Positions 24,471-36,599 of a stretch of DNA of 64,000 bases are shown piece by piece. Positions within the stretch are counted from its first letter, which is position 1. Each line of letters opens with the position of its first letter. The translations under genes were made by a program, and so were the position numbers. The stretch spans positions 40,879,512 through 40,943,511 of the forward strand of contig OZ020306.1 in the NCBI GenBank assembly GCA_963971305.1. Direction: 5' to 3'. The notes under the pieces were generated by a model. It worked only from the letters and a program-made list of their open reading frames with translations, searched no databases and was not told the origin of the DNA. The stretch comes from Arcuatula senhousia (lineage: Eukaryota > Mollusca > Bivalvia > Mytilida > Mytilidae).

Positions 24471-24879
24471 TTAGTTTTTTAATTGTTTAAGATCTTAGGT
24501 GCAATGGTGGGATTATATGTATAAGAGATGATGGGAATACCTTTATCTTTGAAGTAAGCAGGAACATGTTACGTAACAGATTTGTGATGTAGGATATTAG
24601 CTAAATTTATAGCATCATTATATACATATGGAAAGTCAAATTGATCCCTGATAATGCTTCGATCATGTTAAAGTCATTCAGCTTTTAAAATAGTAAACAG
24701 TTTGCCTTATTCAATACTATTTTGAGAAAAAATTATATCGTCTTTAAAAACCGTAACCGAAACTTCTTGTGTACCGAAGATTTAAGCGATTTTAATTGAA
24801 TGTTTCTTGAGATTTTTTATACTATTCAAATCGCTACAAGTGCTGAAAAACAGTTTTCTGCCTGCTTCAGTATCACTTG

Positions 24880-24990
24880 TTATCATACATAAATAACAGC
24901 TTTGTTTTTTTTTAAATCACCGCTTGTTATTTTAGTTGTGTCGCGTACATTTATTTCGCATCTCATTAATTTATATTGCTATGAACTAGC
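24880..24990 (-). repeat. 5' block copy upstream of the Penelope-like relic
   Basis: The reverse complement, 'gagatgcgaaataaatgtac' then 'gcgacacaactaaaataaca', matches the blocks at 130-380, 8690-8890 and 60370-60545. It lies a few hundred bases upstream, in minus orientation, of the relic at 22640-24470. Confidence 0.5.
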
Positions 24991-25045
24991 CTTTTTATAA
25001 GGCTCTCAGATTGTAAATGTCAATACCCTCTTGAAATATAAATAC

Positions 25046-25310
25046 ATAATAATAATTTGAGGTTCGTATATACCGCTTTTCACAACAGTTAAGTCGTCTC
25101 AAAGCGATTCACCGTTCAGGCGCTGACAGCTATCATTCAACATTTACATTACTACCCTACCACGTACTCATTTACAGTTGAGTCGACTGGAACAATTAAA
25201 GTAAAGTTTCTTGTTCAAGGATACAACACGATAGTGCCGGTGACTTGATTCGAACTCACGACCCTTCGGTCGCCATCCCAACGCCTTAACCATTACATCA
25301 CCGCGTCTTA
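25046..25310 (-). mobile_element. tRNA-derived SINE
   Basis: On the minus strand an A-box-like GATGTAATGGTTAAGGCGTT (about 25299-25280) and a B-box-like GTGAGTTCGAATC (25260-25248) form a tRNA-like head. The body contains 'tgaacaagaaactttacttt' and 'cagtcgactcaactg'. It ends with an ATT-rich tail near 25046. This looks like a widespread animal SINE body of the type seen in bivalves. It sits about 380 bases from the FnIII exon donor. Confidence 0.75.
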
Positions 25311-25688
25311 ATATAGGCCCGTAGATGATCCATCTGCTATCAGGTTTTAATTTAATAAAGGGGTTTACTGATTATGTCTGCAAGAAACAACTTACATTGT
25401 AACTAAAATCTATGGCGCACTTATGTTAATAATTTTAATAAACTTTACTCTTACAGAACTTCAAATCGTGAATACTACTCTAACCAAAATCACGGTGTCA
25501 TTAACTAATTGCGCATTAAAAAAATAAACGGCATGAACAAACAAGCTTAAGATCAAGTCATTACAGTTTGGTTCATCCATTTGTTTAGCTTAACTTACTT
25601 GTAGTGTTAACAATCGGCTTACTGATTCTTTTGATTTTTTTGATCCATTGAAAAATAATATACAATTATTAATAATGTTTAATTTTAC

Positions 25689-26003
25689 CTGAGTTTGTCA
25701 GTGTGATACAGTTAACTGTTTCCTTGGACTGGGTTGATCCATAAGTATTTGTTGCATTTACATGGACATGGTATCTCGACGAAGGGCTTAAGCCTTGTAC
25801 AGTAACAGTTTGGTACCTATTTAATCCTGGGTCTTCTTTCTCAACTGAATACTGAACATCGTGTGTAAGATCGTGACGGACGACGGCTTGAAATGTTTGA
25901 AAATCCCCTTCTCTGTCACTACCCCGGTAGTTTGATTTCCATGATACAATCAGTGATGTAGATAAACAACTGACCGTTATATTTTCTGGTGGATACGGTC
26001 GTC
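25689..26003 (-). CDS. Ig-superfamily receptor, fibronectin type III exon
   Basis: A 315-base exon with acceptor TATTAAG and donor GTAAAA, phase 1 on both sides. It encodes one complete FnIII domain: RPYPPENITVSC at the start, SLIVSWKSN in the B/C region, YQTVTVQGLSPSSRYHVHVN with the conserved L..S..Y pattern, ATNTYGST, and the final NCITLTNSG. Two N-glycosylation sequons (NIT, NAT) fit an extracellular domain. Joining the previous Ig exon restores an Arg codon (C+GA) with no stop. One FnIII domain between Ig domains and the membrane helix is the nephrin/Kirre-like order. Confidence 0.9.
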
Positions 26004-26319
26004 CTTAATAGACAAAAATATATAAAAATCATGTTGAAATGTTTATTTTCAAATTTGAGGAAACAAACGAAGTTAAGATACCCAAACGAGATTTTTGCCT
26101 AGATAAAGTTATCAATAATGACAAATCACACAGTAGACTTAAGCACGAAGAGCAGGTCGCGATAAAAGAATGACTCGTAGAATTATCATGCAGGAGGCTA
26201 AATTTCCCGTTTCTATTAATCGCTCATTTTTTTGCCAGTGAAAGTAAAAACTCTCCTCCTCGATTGTCATTGTATCCCCATTTTCAAGCACTTTTGCATT
26301 GATGATAGAAAATAAAATA
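26004..26319. other. Intron sequence, nothing recognised
   Basis: It lies between the FnIII exon acceptor and the hammerhead-family repeat. No feature seen. Confidence 0.5.
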
Positions 26320-27000
26320 CAAGGAATACAAATTACAACAAAGTTCCAGACAATAAATTGTGCTGCGCCTGACGCACGTTTTGTCTATTCAAGACACATC
26401 AGGAATGCTCTACCAAAAGCTGAAAATACCAAAGACTATATGAATATGAAGAGCATAGAACGGAAAAAATAAACATGTCGAACAAGAAACCAACTTATGA
26501 CTAAGACCAACCTATTTCTGGGGTAGGAAGAACCTTAGGATTTGATAATTTAAAAATTTAAACCAATAATTTATAGCTTTGGTGCGTCGTCAGCACAAAA
26601 GCGTTAATGCCGAAACGGCCTAACCGCGGGGAAACTCCACCAGCAAGCAGCTCTTGTCATCATGGGTGTGCTATATCAAGCAGGAACTGCTTACTCTTCC
26701 GGAGTTCACTCTTGTTTCGACTGGAGTATGAGTTGTTGATTGACATTCAGTTATTTTGTGTTTCCGTATTTTACATGTTGTCTGTTTTTGTCCCGTTCTT
26801 GTTGGTGTTTACTGGTTTTTTCTCTTCGCTTTTTTTCGGACTTTCGACATTCGGATACCCCATTGGTACCTCTGCTTCGTAGAAATACAAATTGCATTAA
26901 AGTTCAAGACAATAAATTTGCTACGCCTGACGCGCGTTTTGTCTATTCAAGACTCATCAGAGGCGCTCTACCAAAAGTTGAAAACATACAGGAGAAATTG
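26320..27000 (-). mobile_element. Tandem copies of the hammerhead-bearing repeat, degraded
   Basis: Two copies start with the same 'atacaaattncanyaaagtt' edge at about 26324 and 26884. Each is followed, on the minus strand, by a decayed hammerhead (26365-26408 and 26923-26966). The first copy also contains the 'tctggggtaggaagaacct' and 'gggaaactccaccagcaa' segments found inverted in the 51.5-kb dimer, plus a piece (26690-26880) of the repeat whose translation reads SDTPLVPL. The overlapping forward frames of 81-131 codons are repeat-derived. Confidence 0.65.
26923..26966 (-). ncRNA. Hammerhead ribozyme motif, inactivating change in core
   Basis: On the minus strand: stem I GCGCCU, core CUGAUGA, stem II GUCU/AGAC, then AAAA where GAAA is required, stem III ACGC/GCGU, cleavage triplet GUC, stem I 3' strand AGGCGU. 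Everything is canonical except the first base of the second core box, so this copy should be inactive. It shows what stem III looked like before it decayed in the 51.8/52.2-kb copies. Confidence 0.6.
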
Positions 27001-27399
27001 ATGATCGGGGTGGTCCTGACTTTCGAAATAAATTGTTGGTTAAACCAGGTTTACGGCACTAAACATCCCTTTTCCATTCTGATTGAAAAGTCCACAACAA
27101 CACAATTGCGAGACACAAAACGAATATTGAGATGATAAGCTGAGTTCCAACAACAAACCAAACAGTTATCAAAAGAATCACTAGTAATTTTGTCGAACAA
27201 AATTTTGAATTTGTCAACCAGTTTTCACAAGAGACATATTTTTTGTTAAATTATCAAATATCTGTTGCTAAACCAACAGTCTGTCACGCAGACGCCGATG
27301 TCGTATAAAAAAAGACCTGAAAAATTGTAAAAGCCCTGGAATAAGTCGTGAGAAAAAAAACATTTTGTCTAAAATTACTCGACAAACTAACAAGAGGCT
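27001..27399. other. Intron sequence, nothing recognised
   Basis: Within the 23-kb intron. No exon-like frame with splice sites and no repeat matched elsewhere. Confidence 0.45.
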
Positions 27400-27660
27400 T
27401 TAAGGGGCCTGAATCGCTCACCTGAACTACACAGATACACATATTTTGTTGATACCATTGTGCTTACATATGTAATTTAATTTTTTGAAATGTCTTGTAT
27501 AGTTTTCAAGATATAGGGCTATTTAGGTGCAAAATTTGGAAAAAATACAAAATGGGCAATAACTCCCACATTAGCGGTCAGATCTATTTTAAAATTCCGG
27601 ACAGGTAGATCCTAATATGCTGATCAATTTTGATTCTTGCACAATTTTTATATCTATAAC
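27400..27660 (-). repeat. Dispersed repeat, 'gcctgaatcgctcacctg' family
   Basis: The start 'aagaggctttaaggggcctgaatcgctcacctg' contains a short self-complementary GGCTTTAAGGGGCC. The body ('cttgtatagttttcaagata', 'gggcaataactcccacatta') is related to 4560-5110 and 37390-38139. It is a non-coding family well known in bivalve genomes. Confidence 0.55.
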
Positions 27661-29479
27661 CATTTTTGAGTTATTAGCAAAAAAATCATCTGCGTTAACT
27701 TGAAAACTGTATCTTTAGGTCAAATCTTTTCTTTTGTGCAAGATGGCCTGTGCATTGCATTGCATTTTTTCTAAGTGAAAAATTGTTTTATATGTCAAGT
27801 ATGGATCTAAATATTCTAGACAATTATTTAAAATAATCTAAAACATTTTTATAGTGAAGCAGTATAAAGAAGAAATACAATTTATTCGAAGTTAAGAGCA
27901 AAATCGTTTCAAGAATAAGAGAAAAAGTTATTAGTTTAAAGGCATTTCAAGGATAAGAAAAGAGCCTTACAAACGATCAAAATTGTTCAATAGCGAATTT
28001 TCAGTTCTATTAAATATTGATGGGTTATTTAATTAGTTGCTTTACTCCCTCAACCTTTTTTGACAAGCTTAGCGCTGCTGCGGGCCTATTCGCCACTTGG
28101 AACCCGGACGGAATAATATTATTTGTAATTCTGTAGACGTTATTAAAAATCTCTTTTTAGTACCTTTTTTAATTAAAACTTTAAAAGTTTTTAAAGGTAA
28201 AAGTATTCAAACCCAAATGTTCGAACAGGAAAGCTTCATCAACCCTGCACCATGTTAAACAGGACTAGGTTTAATGAACATGATGTCTGCTCCAGCGGCA
28301 TTCTTATACTGTCTTCACTAAATTAATATTGATGAATATACGTTTGGGTGTCGATTCGTGTTTCAGTTTATACAATTTGAACTATGGATTTAGCTTTTTT
28401 TTATATAAAATAATTTAAATCTTTCCAAACGAAACTAGAAAACGTAAAAGACGTATACGCTGTTCTCCATGTCTTCAATTTCTTTGCACAATTTGTTTTG
28501 AAATACATGTAATAATGAATGATAATAAATGAACACTATTGAGTCTGAAATCATCATTAGTCGATAAAAAGTATGTTATAAAGGCCCGTGTGGAGCCTGG
28601 GTGGCGAATTAGCCCAATTTAACTAAGGGTCTTGCAATTTTGACATTGGGTACATGTAAGTGCTCATCCCCTAGAGCGACCAAAGTGTGTTCTTTAGGTG
28701 GCTTTATAGGTTGGCCCTGGTCCATTGTTGTCCGCTATGTTCGTATTGTCTAAAATACAGAATGCCTGACAACTGCCGATATTAGACCAGCGTTTGATGC
28801 AGTGCCATGCTTAATGGAAGTAAAATATCCATGTGTGTGGACCGCCAGGTAGTGTATCACATCAGCTAATTTTTAGTCCATACCCACCTCTCCCTTTTTT
28901 CCATTGATCTTTAAAATTTACTGGTTTTTTATGTTTCCCAACCCACGCCTACATTTCCATTCAACATTTCATGTTCATCGCCCTTATATATCCCAGAACA
29001 AAGTAGAGCAGTCTGGCGTTAGGGTCTATGCTTTTAGTTTTATTCATTGTGAGTATTATTTAAAAAAGGGTACAATCATGTAGAACCTAGCTATATTACC
29101 ATGCATACTTTTGTATGTATATGTATATGTCAAGTTACAAATCGAGGATCAAAATTGTCTTCATTTATTAGGAAGTAAAAAAGTGAATGTCAGAATTTGT
29201 ATATACTCACATTAAATAAAAAAAATAGTTTCAAACGCCTGTTGTTGAGCGTAAAAAATCCAACTTTCTCACTTTAATACTACAAAAAGTGCGTCAAACA
29301 CATACTAGATATATTTTTAATATCGAATTTGTCCGTTAACAACATAATAGCTTAGCAGTTAAGTGCATCGTCACTGTTTTCGACTTTGCAGTTTCAAGTA
29401 TCAGTTCTGTTTAATATTAAATATTAGAAATTCTCGGAGCATAATGCATTTTACTGAAAAAGATAAAATGGAATATCTG
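27661..29479. other. Intron sequence with a small repeat fragment
   Basis: The only matched piece is 28050-28110 ('acaagcttagcgctgctgcg'), a 3' fragment of the 21.7/36.7-kb family. The moderately GC-rich section at 28585-28900 ('gagcctgggtggcgaattag') may be another element, but I see no second copy here. Confidence 0.4.
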
Positions 29480-29755
29480 TATTTTTTATTTGTCATCGAC
29501 TGGACCCCAAACAAATTTTCGACATGATATTCGTCATTTTGGAAGCGATAAAAATAATCAGAAAAATCTTCCGCCATCTTGTGATGCTCGTAGCTGCACG
29601 ATTCAAAATGGTCCAAGAAAGAGCGGTGTACAATTTGATCAAGACGCTTGCAAGAAATAGACATGAGGGACACACCTCGATATTTGGAGGCCTTTCTTAA
29701 TTTACTTGCACGCTGTTGGTCATCTTTCAGTCGTCTGGTACTTTTTCATTGGTCG
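29480..29755 (-). pseudogene. LINE reverse-transcriptase fragment (jockey/CR1-like)
   Basis: The minus strand reads KVPDD.KMTN (about 29740), then ASKYRGVSLMSISCKRLDQI and VHRSFLDHFES (about 29695-29595). This fits the non-LTR reverse-transcriptase order 'G.VPDDWK.AN ... NYRPVSLTS..CK.LE.I...I..HLE'. A stop and a frameshift separate the two blocks, and the downstream part no longer resembles the enzyme. It is a short dead fragment inside the intron. Confidence 0.6.
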
Positions 29756-29759
29756 ATTT

Positions 29760-30075
29760 AGTGAGTGAGTTGGTGTTTTATGCCCTTACATCGCTATATA
29801 GGTTTTTTTAAAGGCGTTGAACGTGAAAAGATGATGAAATAAACATAAAATGATGATGAGAAACATGGGGTGGGGTGGGAAACAAAAGGAACAGGAAGTA
29901 AAGACCATAGAAAAAAGATGGGAAGTGGTACGGATTAGACAATTAAGCTATGTGGTGCAATGCTTGGCCGTAACAAAGGGTATTAGTGTTTCTGTATTAT
30001 AGACCTGACAACTTCCGCCCGAGAGAAACCCTATTCACCTTGGGTACACACTAGGTTGCTTTATTGGCTGATTAT
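29760..30075 (+). repeat. Dispersed repeat, relative of the 21.7/36.7-kb family
   Basis: 'gagttggtgttttatgccct', 'aaataaacataaaatgatgatgag' and the G-rich 'ggggtggggtggga' resemble the front half of the family at 21690 and 36660. Similarity is partial. Confidence 0.4.
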
Positions 30076-30089
30076 TGACTCGAGGTCAC

Positions 30090-30700
30090 ATGAACAAGGT
30101 TTAGTTTCAAATGCTATTGAAGTTAAACTATAAATTTAGTTAAATAAACTATATAAAACATATATAACAATTCAGGCTGATGATTTTATATTTGTTACAA
30201 AGTGGGTTATTACAAACTTCAACTTTATTACCAACTGGGTTGACACCTTTAATACAGTTTGTAATAACAAAAATACATGCATACAAGGTTTAGTTCCAAA
30301 TGACTTTGAAGTAAAACTATACATTTAGTTATATATACCCTTAGAAACATATTTTTTATGATAACTGTACAAAGTTTGGCAAAACCATTCTGTTGGATGA
30401 TTTTACCTTTGTTACAAAGTGAGTTATAACAAACTTCAACTTTTTTTACAAACCTGGGTTACCAGCTTCAACGCAGCTTGTAATAACAAAAAATTACAAG
30501 ATTTAGTTTCAAATGCTATTGAAGTAAAACTATCAATTTAGTTTAAAATACTCTATAAAACATATGATAACTGTACTAATGTTGGCAACACAATTCAGTC
30601 TGATGATTTTAGATTTGTTACAAAGTGGATAATTGCAAACTGCAACTTTATTACAAACTGGGTTGGTAGCTTTAACGCAGTTTGTAATACTAAAGATATT
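30090..30700. repeat. Three tandem units of about 190-213 bp
   Basis: Units begin near 30101, 30290 and 30503 with 'ttagtttcaaatgctattga'-like sequence and each contains 'acaaagtgggttattacaaa', 'cttcaactttattacaaact' and 'gcagtttgtaataac'. The short forms 'ttataac' and 'gttataa' make each unit partly self-complementary. Confidence 0.8.
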
Positions 30701-30711
30701 CAAATTAAACG

Positions 30712-30945
30712 TGACATCTCGAATTTTGAATTTCAAATCTCAAATATCGAATTTCGAATCTCCCATTTCGAATTTCGATACTCGTATATTAAAGATCAGA
30801 AAGCTCATTGGAGATGCGATATTCGAAAAAAATTCGAAATTCGAAATACGAAATTCAAAATTCGAGATATAAGATTCGAAATTCGAGATTCGAGATTCAA
30901 AACTCGAAATTCAGAATCTTGCATTTCGAATCTCGAATCTTTATG
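30712..30945. repeat. Degenerate TTCGAA-rich short tandem tract
   Basis: A run of variants of 'aattcgaaattcgagattcg'. The forward half is mostly 'atttcgaatctc' and the later half mostly 'gagattcgaaat', so the tract is self-complementary overall. Two forward frames rich in repeated N-S-K/R-x-E/K-I residues come purely from it. Confidence 0.8.
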
Positions 30946-31492
30946 AGCCTTCTAGGCTTTCGTAGGTATTACCCTACGTTAAGAAACATCTTTTAAAGCA
31001 TTTGAACCCTTTTACCCACAGAAACAGTTTAAAGTTCGCAAATTTTGCGGCGTGTCTTTCAATTTTATGTTGAATGTGACCCAATGTTGCATTTGCCCTT
31101 TGTATTTAACATTACTAAATTAAAAGCGTTTTTCTTTTATCAACATTACGATTTATTAAAACGACATCCACTATAATGTTTCGTAGGAAAATAAAAACGT
31201 GTTTTACCGTGAATGCCTCAGTCGTCTGTCTCTCGGTTGACAGATGTTTTCTCTTTTTTGGGAAGTTTTTTTTTAGCTGAAGCCCGCACCCACTCCCGCG
31301 GGAATTAACAGCAGATATATCTGCCGCCTGTTTATGTAAAATTTTTGAAAATCAAGAGTTACATGCACATTACCTGTAAAATCTTGAAAATTCTTGCATC
31401 GGAAAAGTAATGTAATTTGAAGATTTTTAAGAATAGGTCTGTTAGACTAAAGAACAGGAGCAAACACGGTACGTCTAAACACTACACAGGAC
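30946..31492. other. Intron sequence, nothing recognised
   Basis: AT-rich sequence between the TTCGAA tract and the fold-back element. No feature seen. Confidence 0.45.
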
Positions 31493-31889
31493 TCCTTAGT
31501 TCACTAAGGACCCCAAATGTGCACTGTAACAACCGTTATTGTAATAAAAACCGTTATTGTAATAAATTTTGTTATATGAATTAAAAGTGGATTTTTTTAT
31601 TTTACGTGAAGGAATTATTTGTAACTAAGACATTATCACCAAAAATAATTGAATATTTTAATTAATTATGAAAATAATTAACATTTAAAAACAGTTTATT
31701 ACAATAACAGTTGTTATCACAATAACGGTTAGCATGCTCAACCGTTATTGTAATAAACTTTTTATATCGAAAATTTACATTTTTTTAATAAATTTTACTT
31801 CTTAGTTGAAGTCAAAATATATTTCATGATTGCTTAATACCGATATCAGTTGTTATTATTACTATTATAACCAAAGGAATGACTTTGAT

Positions 31890-34870
31890 TTTTTATCACA
31901 ATAACGGTTGGCGACCTAAATCCTTATTGTTAGAACAACAGTTTTGGTAATAAACTTTTTCAATCAACCTAATTTCGTCTTTAAATCATCCAAAATGACT
32001 AATAGTTGCGGAAAATTGGTATTTCAGTCATTTTAAACAGTTTTTTTCTTTATTTTCGAACTAATTTCAGAAATTAAGATTTTCTTACAATTTTGGCTAA
32101 GTGTCCCATATATTCTGAAAATATGAATATATTGTCTGAAATGGATATAAATGAACTAGTAGTACTTGAATATACTAATTGATTCATATTCAAGTCATTT
32201 TGAGTCACTTCTAAACAAAATATGTCTTTCAAGTTTTTATTACAATAACGGTTGACGACCAAAATCCTTATTGTAACAACAACCGTTATGGTAATAAACT
32301 TTTTAAATCAATCTTATTTTGTCTTAAAAACATCCTAAATGACTTATAGTCGCGGAAAATTTGTATTTCAGTCTTTTTAAACAGTAATTTTTATATTTTC
32401 GAACTAATTTCAGAAATTAAGATTTTTTCTTACAATTTGGGCTAAGTGTCCCATATATTCTGAAAATATGAATATATTGTCTGAAAAGGATATAGATGAT
32501 CTACTGGTACTTGAATATACTAATTGATTCATATTTAAGTTATTTTGAGACACTTCTTAACAAAATTCATCTTTGAAGGTTTATTACAATAACGGTTGAC
32601 GACCGAAATCCTTATTGTTACAACAACCGTTATGGTAATAAACTTTTTCAATTAATCTTATTTCGTCTTTAAAACATCCTAAATGACTAATAGTCGCGGA
32701 AAAATTGTATTTCAGTCATTTAAAACAGTAATTTTTATATTTTCGAACTAATTTCAGAAATTAAGATTTTTTCTTATAATTTTGACTAAGTGTCCAATAT
32801 ATTCTGAAAATATGAATATATTGTCTGAAAAGGATATAGATGATCTACTAGTACTTGAATTTACTAATTCATTCATATTTAAGTCATTTTGAGTCACTTC
32901 TTAACAAAATATGTCTTTGAAGTTTTTATTACAATAACGGTTGACGGCCGAAATCCTTATTGTAACAACAACTGTTATGGTAATAAACTTTTTAATCAAT
33001 CTTATTTTGTCTTTAAAACATCTTAAATGATTTATAGTCACGGGATATTGGCACTATAGTCTTTTTAAACAGTTTTCCTTTATTTTCAAACCAATTTAAG
33101 AAATTAAGATTTTTTTCTTACAATTTTGACTTAGTGTCCGATATATTCTGAAAAGAATAAATATATTATCTGAGATGGATAAAGATGATCTACTAGTACT
33201 TCAATATACTAACTGGTTCATATTTAAGTCGTTTCGAGTCACTTTTTAACAAAATATGTCTTTGAAGTTTTTATTACAATAACGGTTGACGACCGAAATC
33301 CTTATTGTAACAACAACCGTTATGGTAATAAACTTTTTTAATCAACCTTATTTTGTCTTTAAAACATCTTAAATGATTTATAGTCACGGAAAATTAGCAT
33401 TATAGTCTTTTTAAACAATTTTCCTTTATTTTCGAACCAATATAAGAAATTAGGATTTTTTTCTTACAATTTTGACTAAGTGTCCGATATATTTTGAAAA
33501 TACGAATATATTGTCTGAAATGGAGTAGATGATCTACTAGTACTTGAATTTACTAATTCATTCATATTTAAGTCATTTTGAGTCACTTCTTAACAAAATA
33601 TGTCTTTGAAGTTTTTTATTACAATAACGGTTGACGACCGAATTCCTTATTGTAACAACAACCGTTATGGTAATAAACTGTTTTAATCAATCTAATTTTG
33701 TCTTTAAAACATCCTAAATGACTTATAGTCACGGAAAATCTGCATTTTAGTCTTTTTAAACAGTTTTCCTTCATTTTCGAACCAATTTAAGAAATTAAGA
33801 TTTTTTTGTTACAATTTTGGCAAAGTGTCCGATATATTCTGAAAAAAATAAATATATTATCTGAGATGGATAAAGATGATCACTAGTACTTGAATATACT
33901 AATTGATTCATATTTAAGTTATTTTGAGACACTTCTTAACAAAATATGTCTTTGAAATTTTTATTACAATAACGGTTGACGGCCGAAATCCTTATTGTAA
34001 CAACAACCGTTATGGTAATAAACTTTTTTAATCAATCTTATTTTGTCTTTAAAACATCGTAATTGACTTATAGTCACGGAAAATCTGCATTTTAGTCTTT
34101 TTAAACAGTTTTCCTGTATTGTCGAACCAATCTAAGAAATTAAGATTTTTTTCTTACAATTTTGACTAAGTGTCCGATATATTTTGAAAATACGAATATA
34201 TTGTCTGAAATGGATATAGATGATCTACTATTACTTGAATTTACTAATTCATTCATATTTAAGTCATTTTGAGTCAATTCTAAACAAAATATGTCTTTGA
34301 AGTTTTTATTACAATAACGGTTGACGGCCGAAATCTTTATTGTAACAACAACCGTTATGGTAATAAACTTTTTCAATCAATCTTATTTCGTCTTAAATCA
34401 TCCTAAATGACTAAAAGTCATGGAAAATTTAAATTTCATTAACTTTCAACAATTTTCCTTTATTTTCTAACTAATTTGAAAAAAAAAACTAGAATTTGTG
34501 TTACAATTTTGGCTAAGCGTCAGATTTATTCGGAAAATGTAAAAATATGATCTGCAATGGATATAGATGTTCTACGAGAATTTAAATGTACTAATTAATT
34601 CATATTTAACTCATTTTGAGTCACTGCTAAACAAAATTTCACCTTTGAATTTTTTTTTACAATAACGGTTGACGACCGAAATCCTTACTGTAACAACAAC
34701 CGTTATGGTAATAAACTTTTTGAATCAAACGTATTTCGTCTTGAAATCATCCAAAATGACTAATAGGCATGGACAATTGGTATTTCAGTCATTTTAAACA
34801 ATTCCTTGCATTTTTTTGCAAAGTATGGAATACATTTTAGAAGGATGACGAAATAATATAAAATGGATAA
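31890..34870 (+). repeat. Left-arm tandem array, about 345-bp unit
   Basis: The marker 'aacggttg' falls at 31903, 32247, 32591, 32936, 33281, 33626, 33971, 34316 and 34664, giving steps of 344-348 bases and nine copies. Each unit has a strong hairpin of 'tttattacaataacggttg' against 'caaccgttatggtaataaa' with a loop of about 27 bases. The rest is AT-rich. Minus-strand frames of 62-78 codons recur once per unit and are repeat shadows. Confidence 0.9.
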
Positions 34871-36599
34871 AGATAATTCACTTGTACTATACTTGTTAAC
34901 TTTAAGTTCATTTGTAACTGGATATGCTACGGCTTGTACAGACGCAATACTGGTTCCAAGTTAACTTCCAAGTAAAGCAGTCCAAATTACAGGTCTGCTT
35001 TTAAGAGCAGTCTCGTTCTTTTGACAGATCTGGTCAAGTTAACTTCGTGACAAGTCTGCTATTTAAACTGATGCTAAAGCTTTAACAGTACAAAGTTCAT
35101 GTTCTACCACCCAAGCTGTCGTCGGTATTGCTTTTTAAATGCAATTAAGTTTTTTTATTAAACCGATTTATCCGGTTTGAGCAGACTGTTGAAATGTCTG
35201 GTCTGGTTAAAGCGGTCACGACTTTGCGTCTGGTTATTACAAGTAAAAAAAGCTGTCGCAAATCTTTGACCAGTCATGAGTAAACGCAAGTTAACGCGAA
35301 TGTCTGCTATAGTAGACATGAGTAGACATGGAGAGCATTCGAAAAGTTAACTTTATGTTAACTGTCGCATAGTTTATGTGCGAACCCATCTGTAGCTTAT
35401 AGTCCAGTCGATTTGTGAAAAAAATGAAAAAAATATAGTAAAAGCATGAAATAAGGCATATTAGTGGAAAAAAGCATACTAATTAATATTAGCTATGGAC
35501 CCATTTGAAAAGTCAAAATGGCGACCATTTTCAAGATGGCCGCCAGATGGAATATAAAATTCCGAAAAAAATTAAATCGAAATTCATTAAAACTATCATT
35601 TGAAGAGGTCTTATATTTGCATATTGCCTTTATTTATCTTATAGTACTAAATGATGTATAGCAATGTTGTGCATCTGCATGTAGATCAACTTGCACACAT
35701 ATCAATCTGTTTTATGCGTGAAACAGAACTTTTATTAAGTCACGTCCAATCAGAAAGGACCATCTTTTAAGTTAAGCTAAAAGTTTTTACTTTGAAATTG
35801 CCTTCATGGTCTTTCCCTAATAATTTTTTCATTCATAAGAACGGAGAAGGGGTATGAAATTAAATGCAACCCTACTTAATTCCGTATTCTTACTAAAACA
35901 CTCAGACTCAATGTCACAAAAATCATTCTTATGATTTACTTTTCTTTAGATGTTGTCTCATTAAGCAATCTTTAATTAACATGGTCTTTATTCTATGCAT
36001 ATTAAATTGACATAATGTGCTCATAATGACTACGATCGGCACCAAAGTATTACCTTCAACTCCACTTTCCCATAATTAAATTGAGGTAATAACAAAATAA
36101 CCGAACTTGGGGGATCAATCTCAAATGTCCATGGGAAAAGACAAAACAAGGAAGACATACCGGCCAAACCTCTCCCTTCCATTGCAATCTAAATGAATGT
36201 CATTCACGCATGACTGTGTCTAATTCTTAAGGTATAAGAATGCAGCATAAAGATATTTTAGATCATCTGTACCTAAAATTTAAGCTAGCTAGTTTTAAAA
36301 GTAAAACACTTTATGAAAATGATGAGCATAGATAATTGGCCAGAGGGCACCTACTGAGATTACGACTCTTTCAAAGTCAAAAATAGCGGTTTTGTCATGT
36401 TTATAACCCATTGAAAATATACCTATTGCAGATTAAGAGACTTTTCTGTTCCTTGTTTAAACTTTTAGCTTATTAAGCTCTACAAAAGTGTCCATTTGGT
36501 CGAAGTAGTCAGAAGAAACTTTAAAGAAGATGCCTTTTACAGCTTAATGAGAACGGGTGATTGATCCAGACTCCAGTGAGACGCTTGATTACTAGATGC

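Noticed and set aside
29401..29675. Exon of a host gene on the minus strand
   Set aside because: The peptide order fits a non-LTR reverse transcriptase (PVSLTS/CK.LE.I region) with a stop and frameshift; no splice sites.
30633..30996. Forward frames with repeated NSKFEI-like residues
   Set aside because: Direct translation of the TTCGAA-rich tract.
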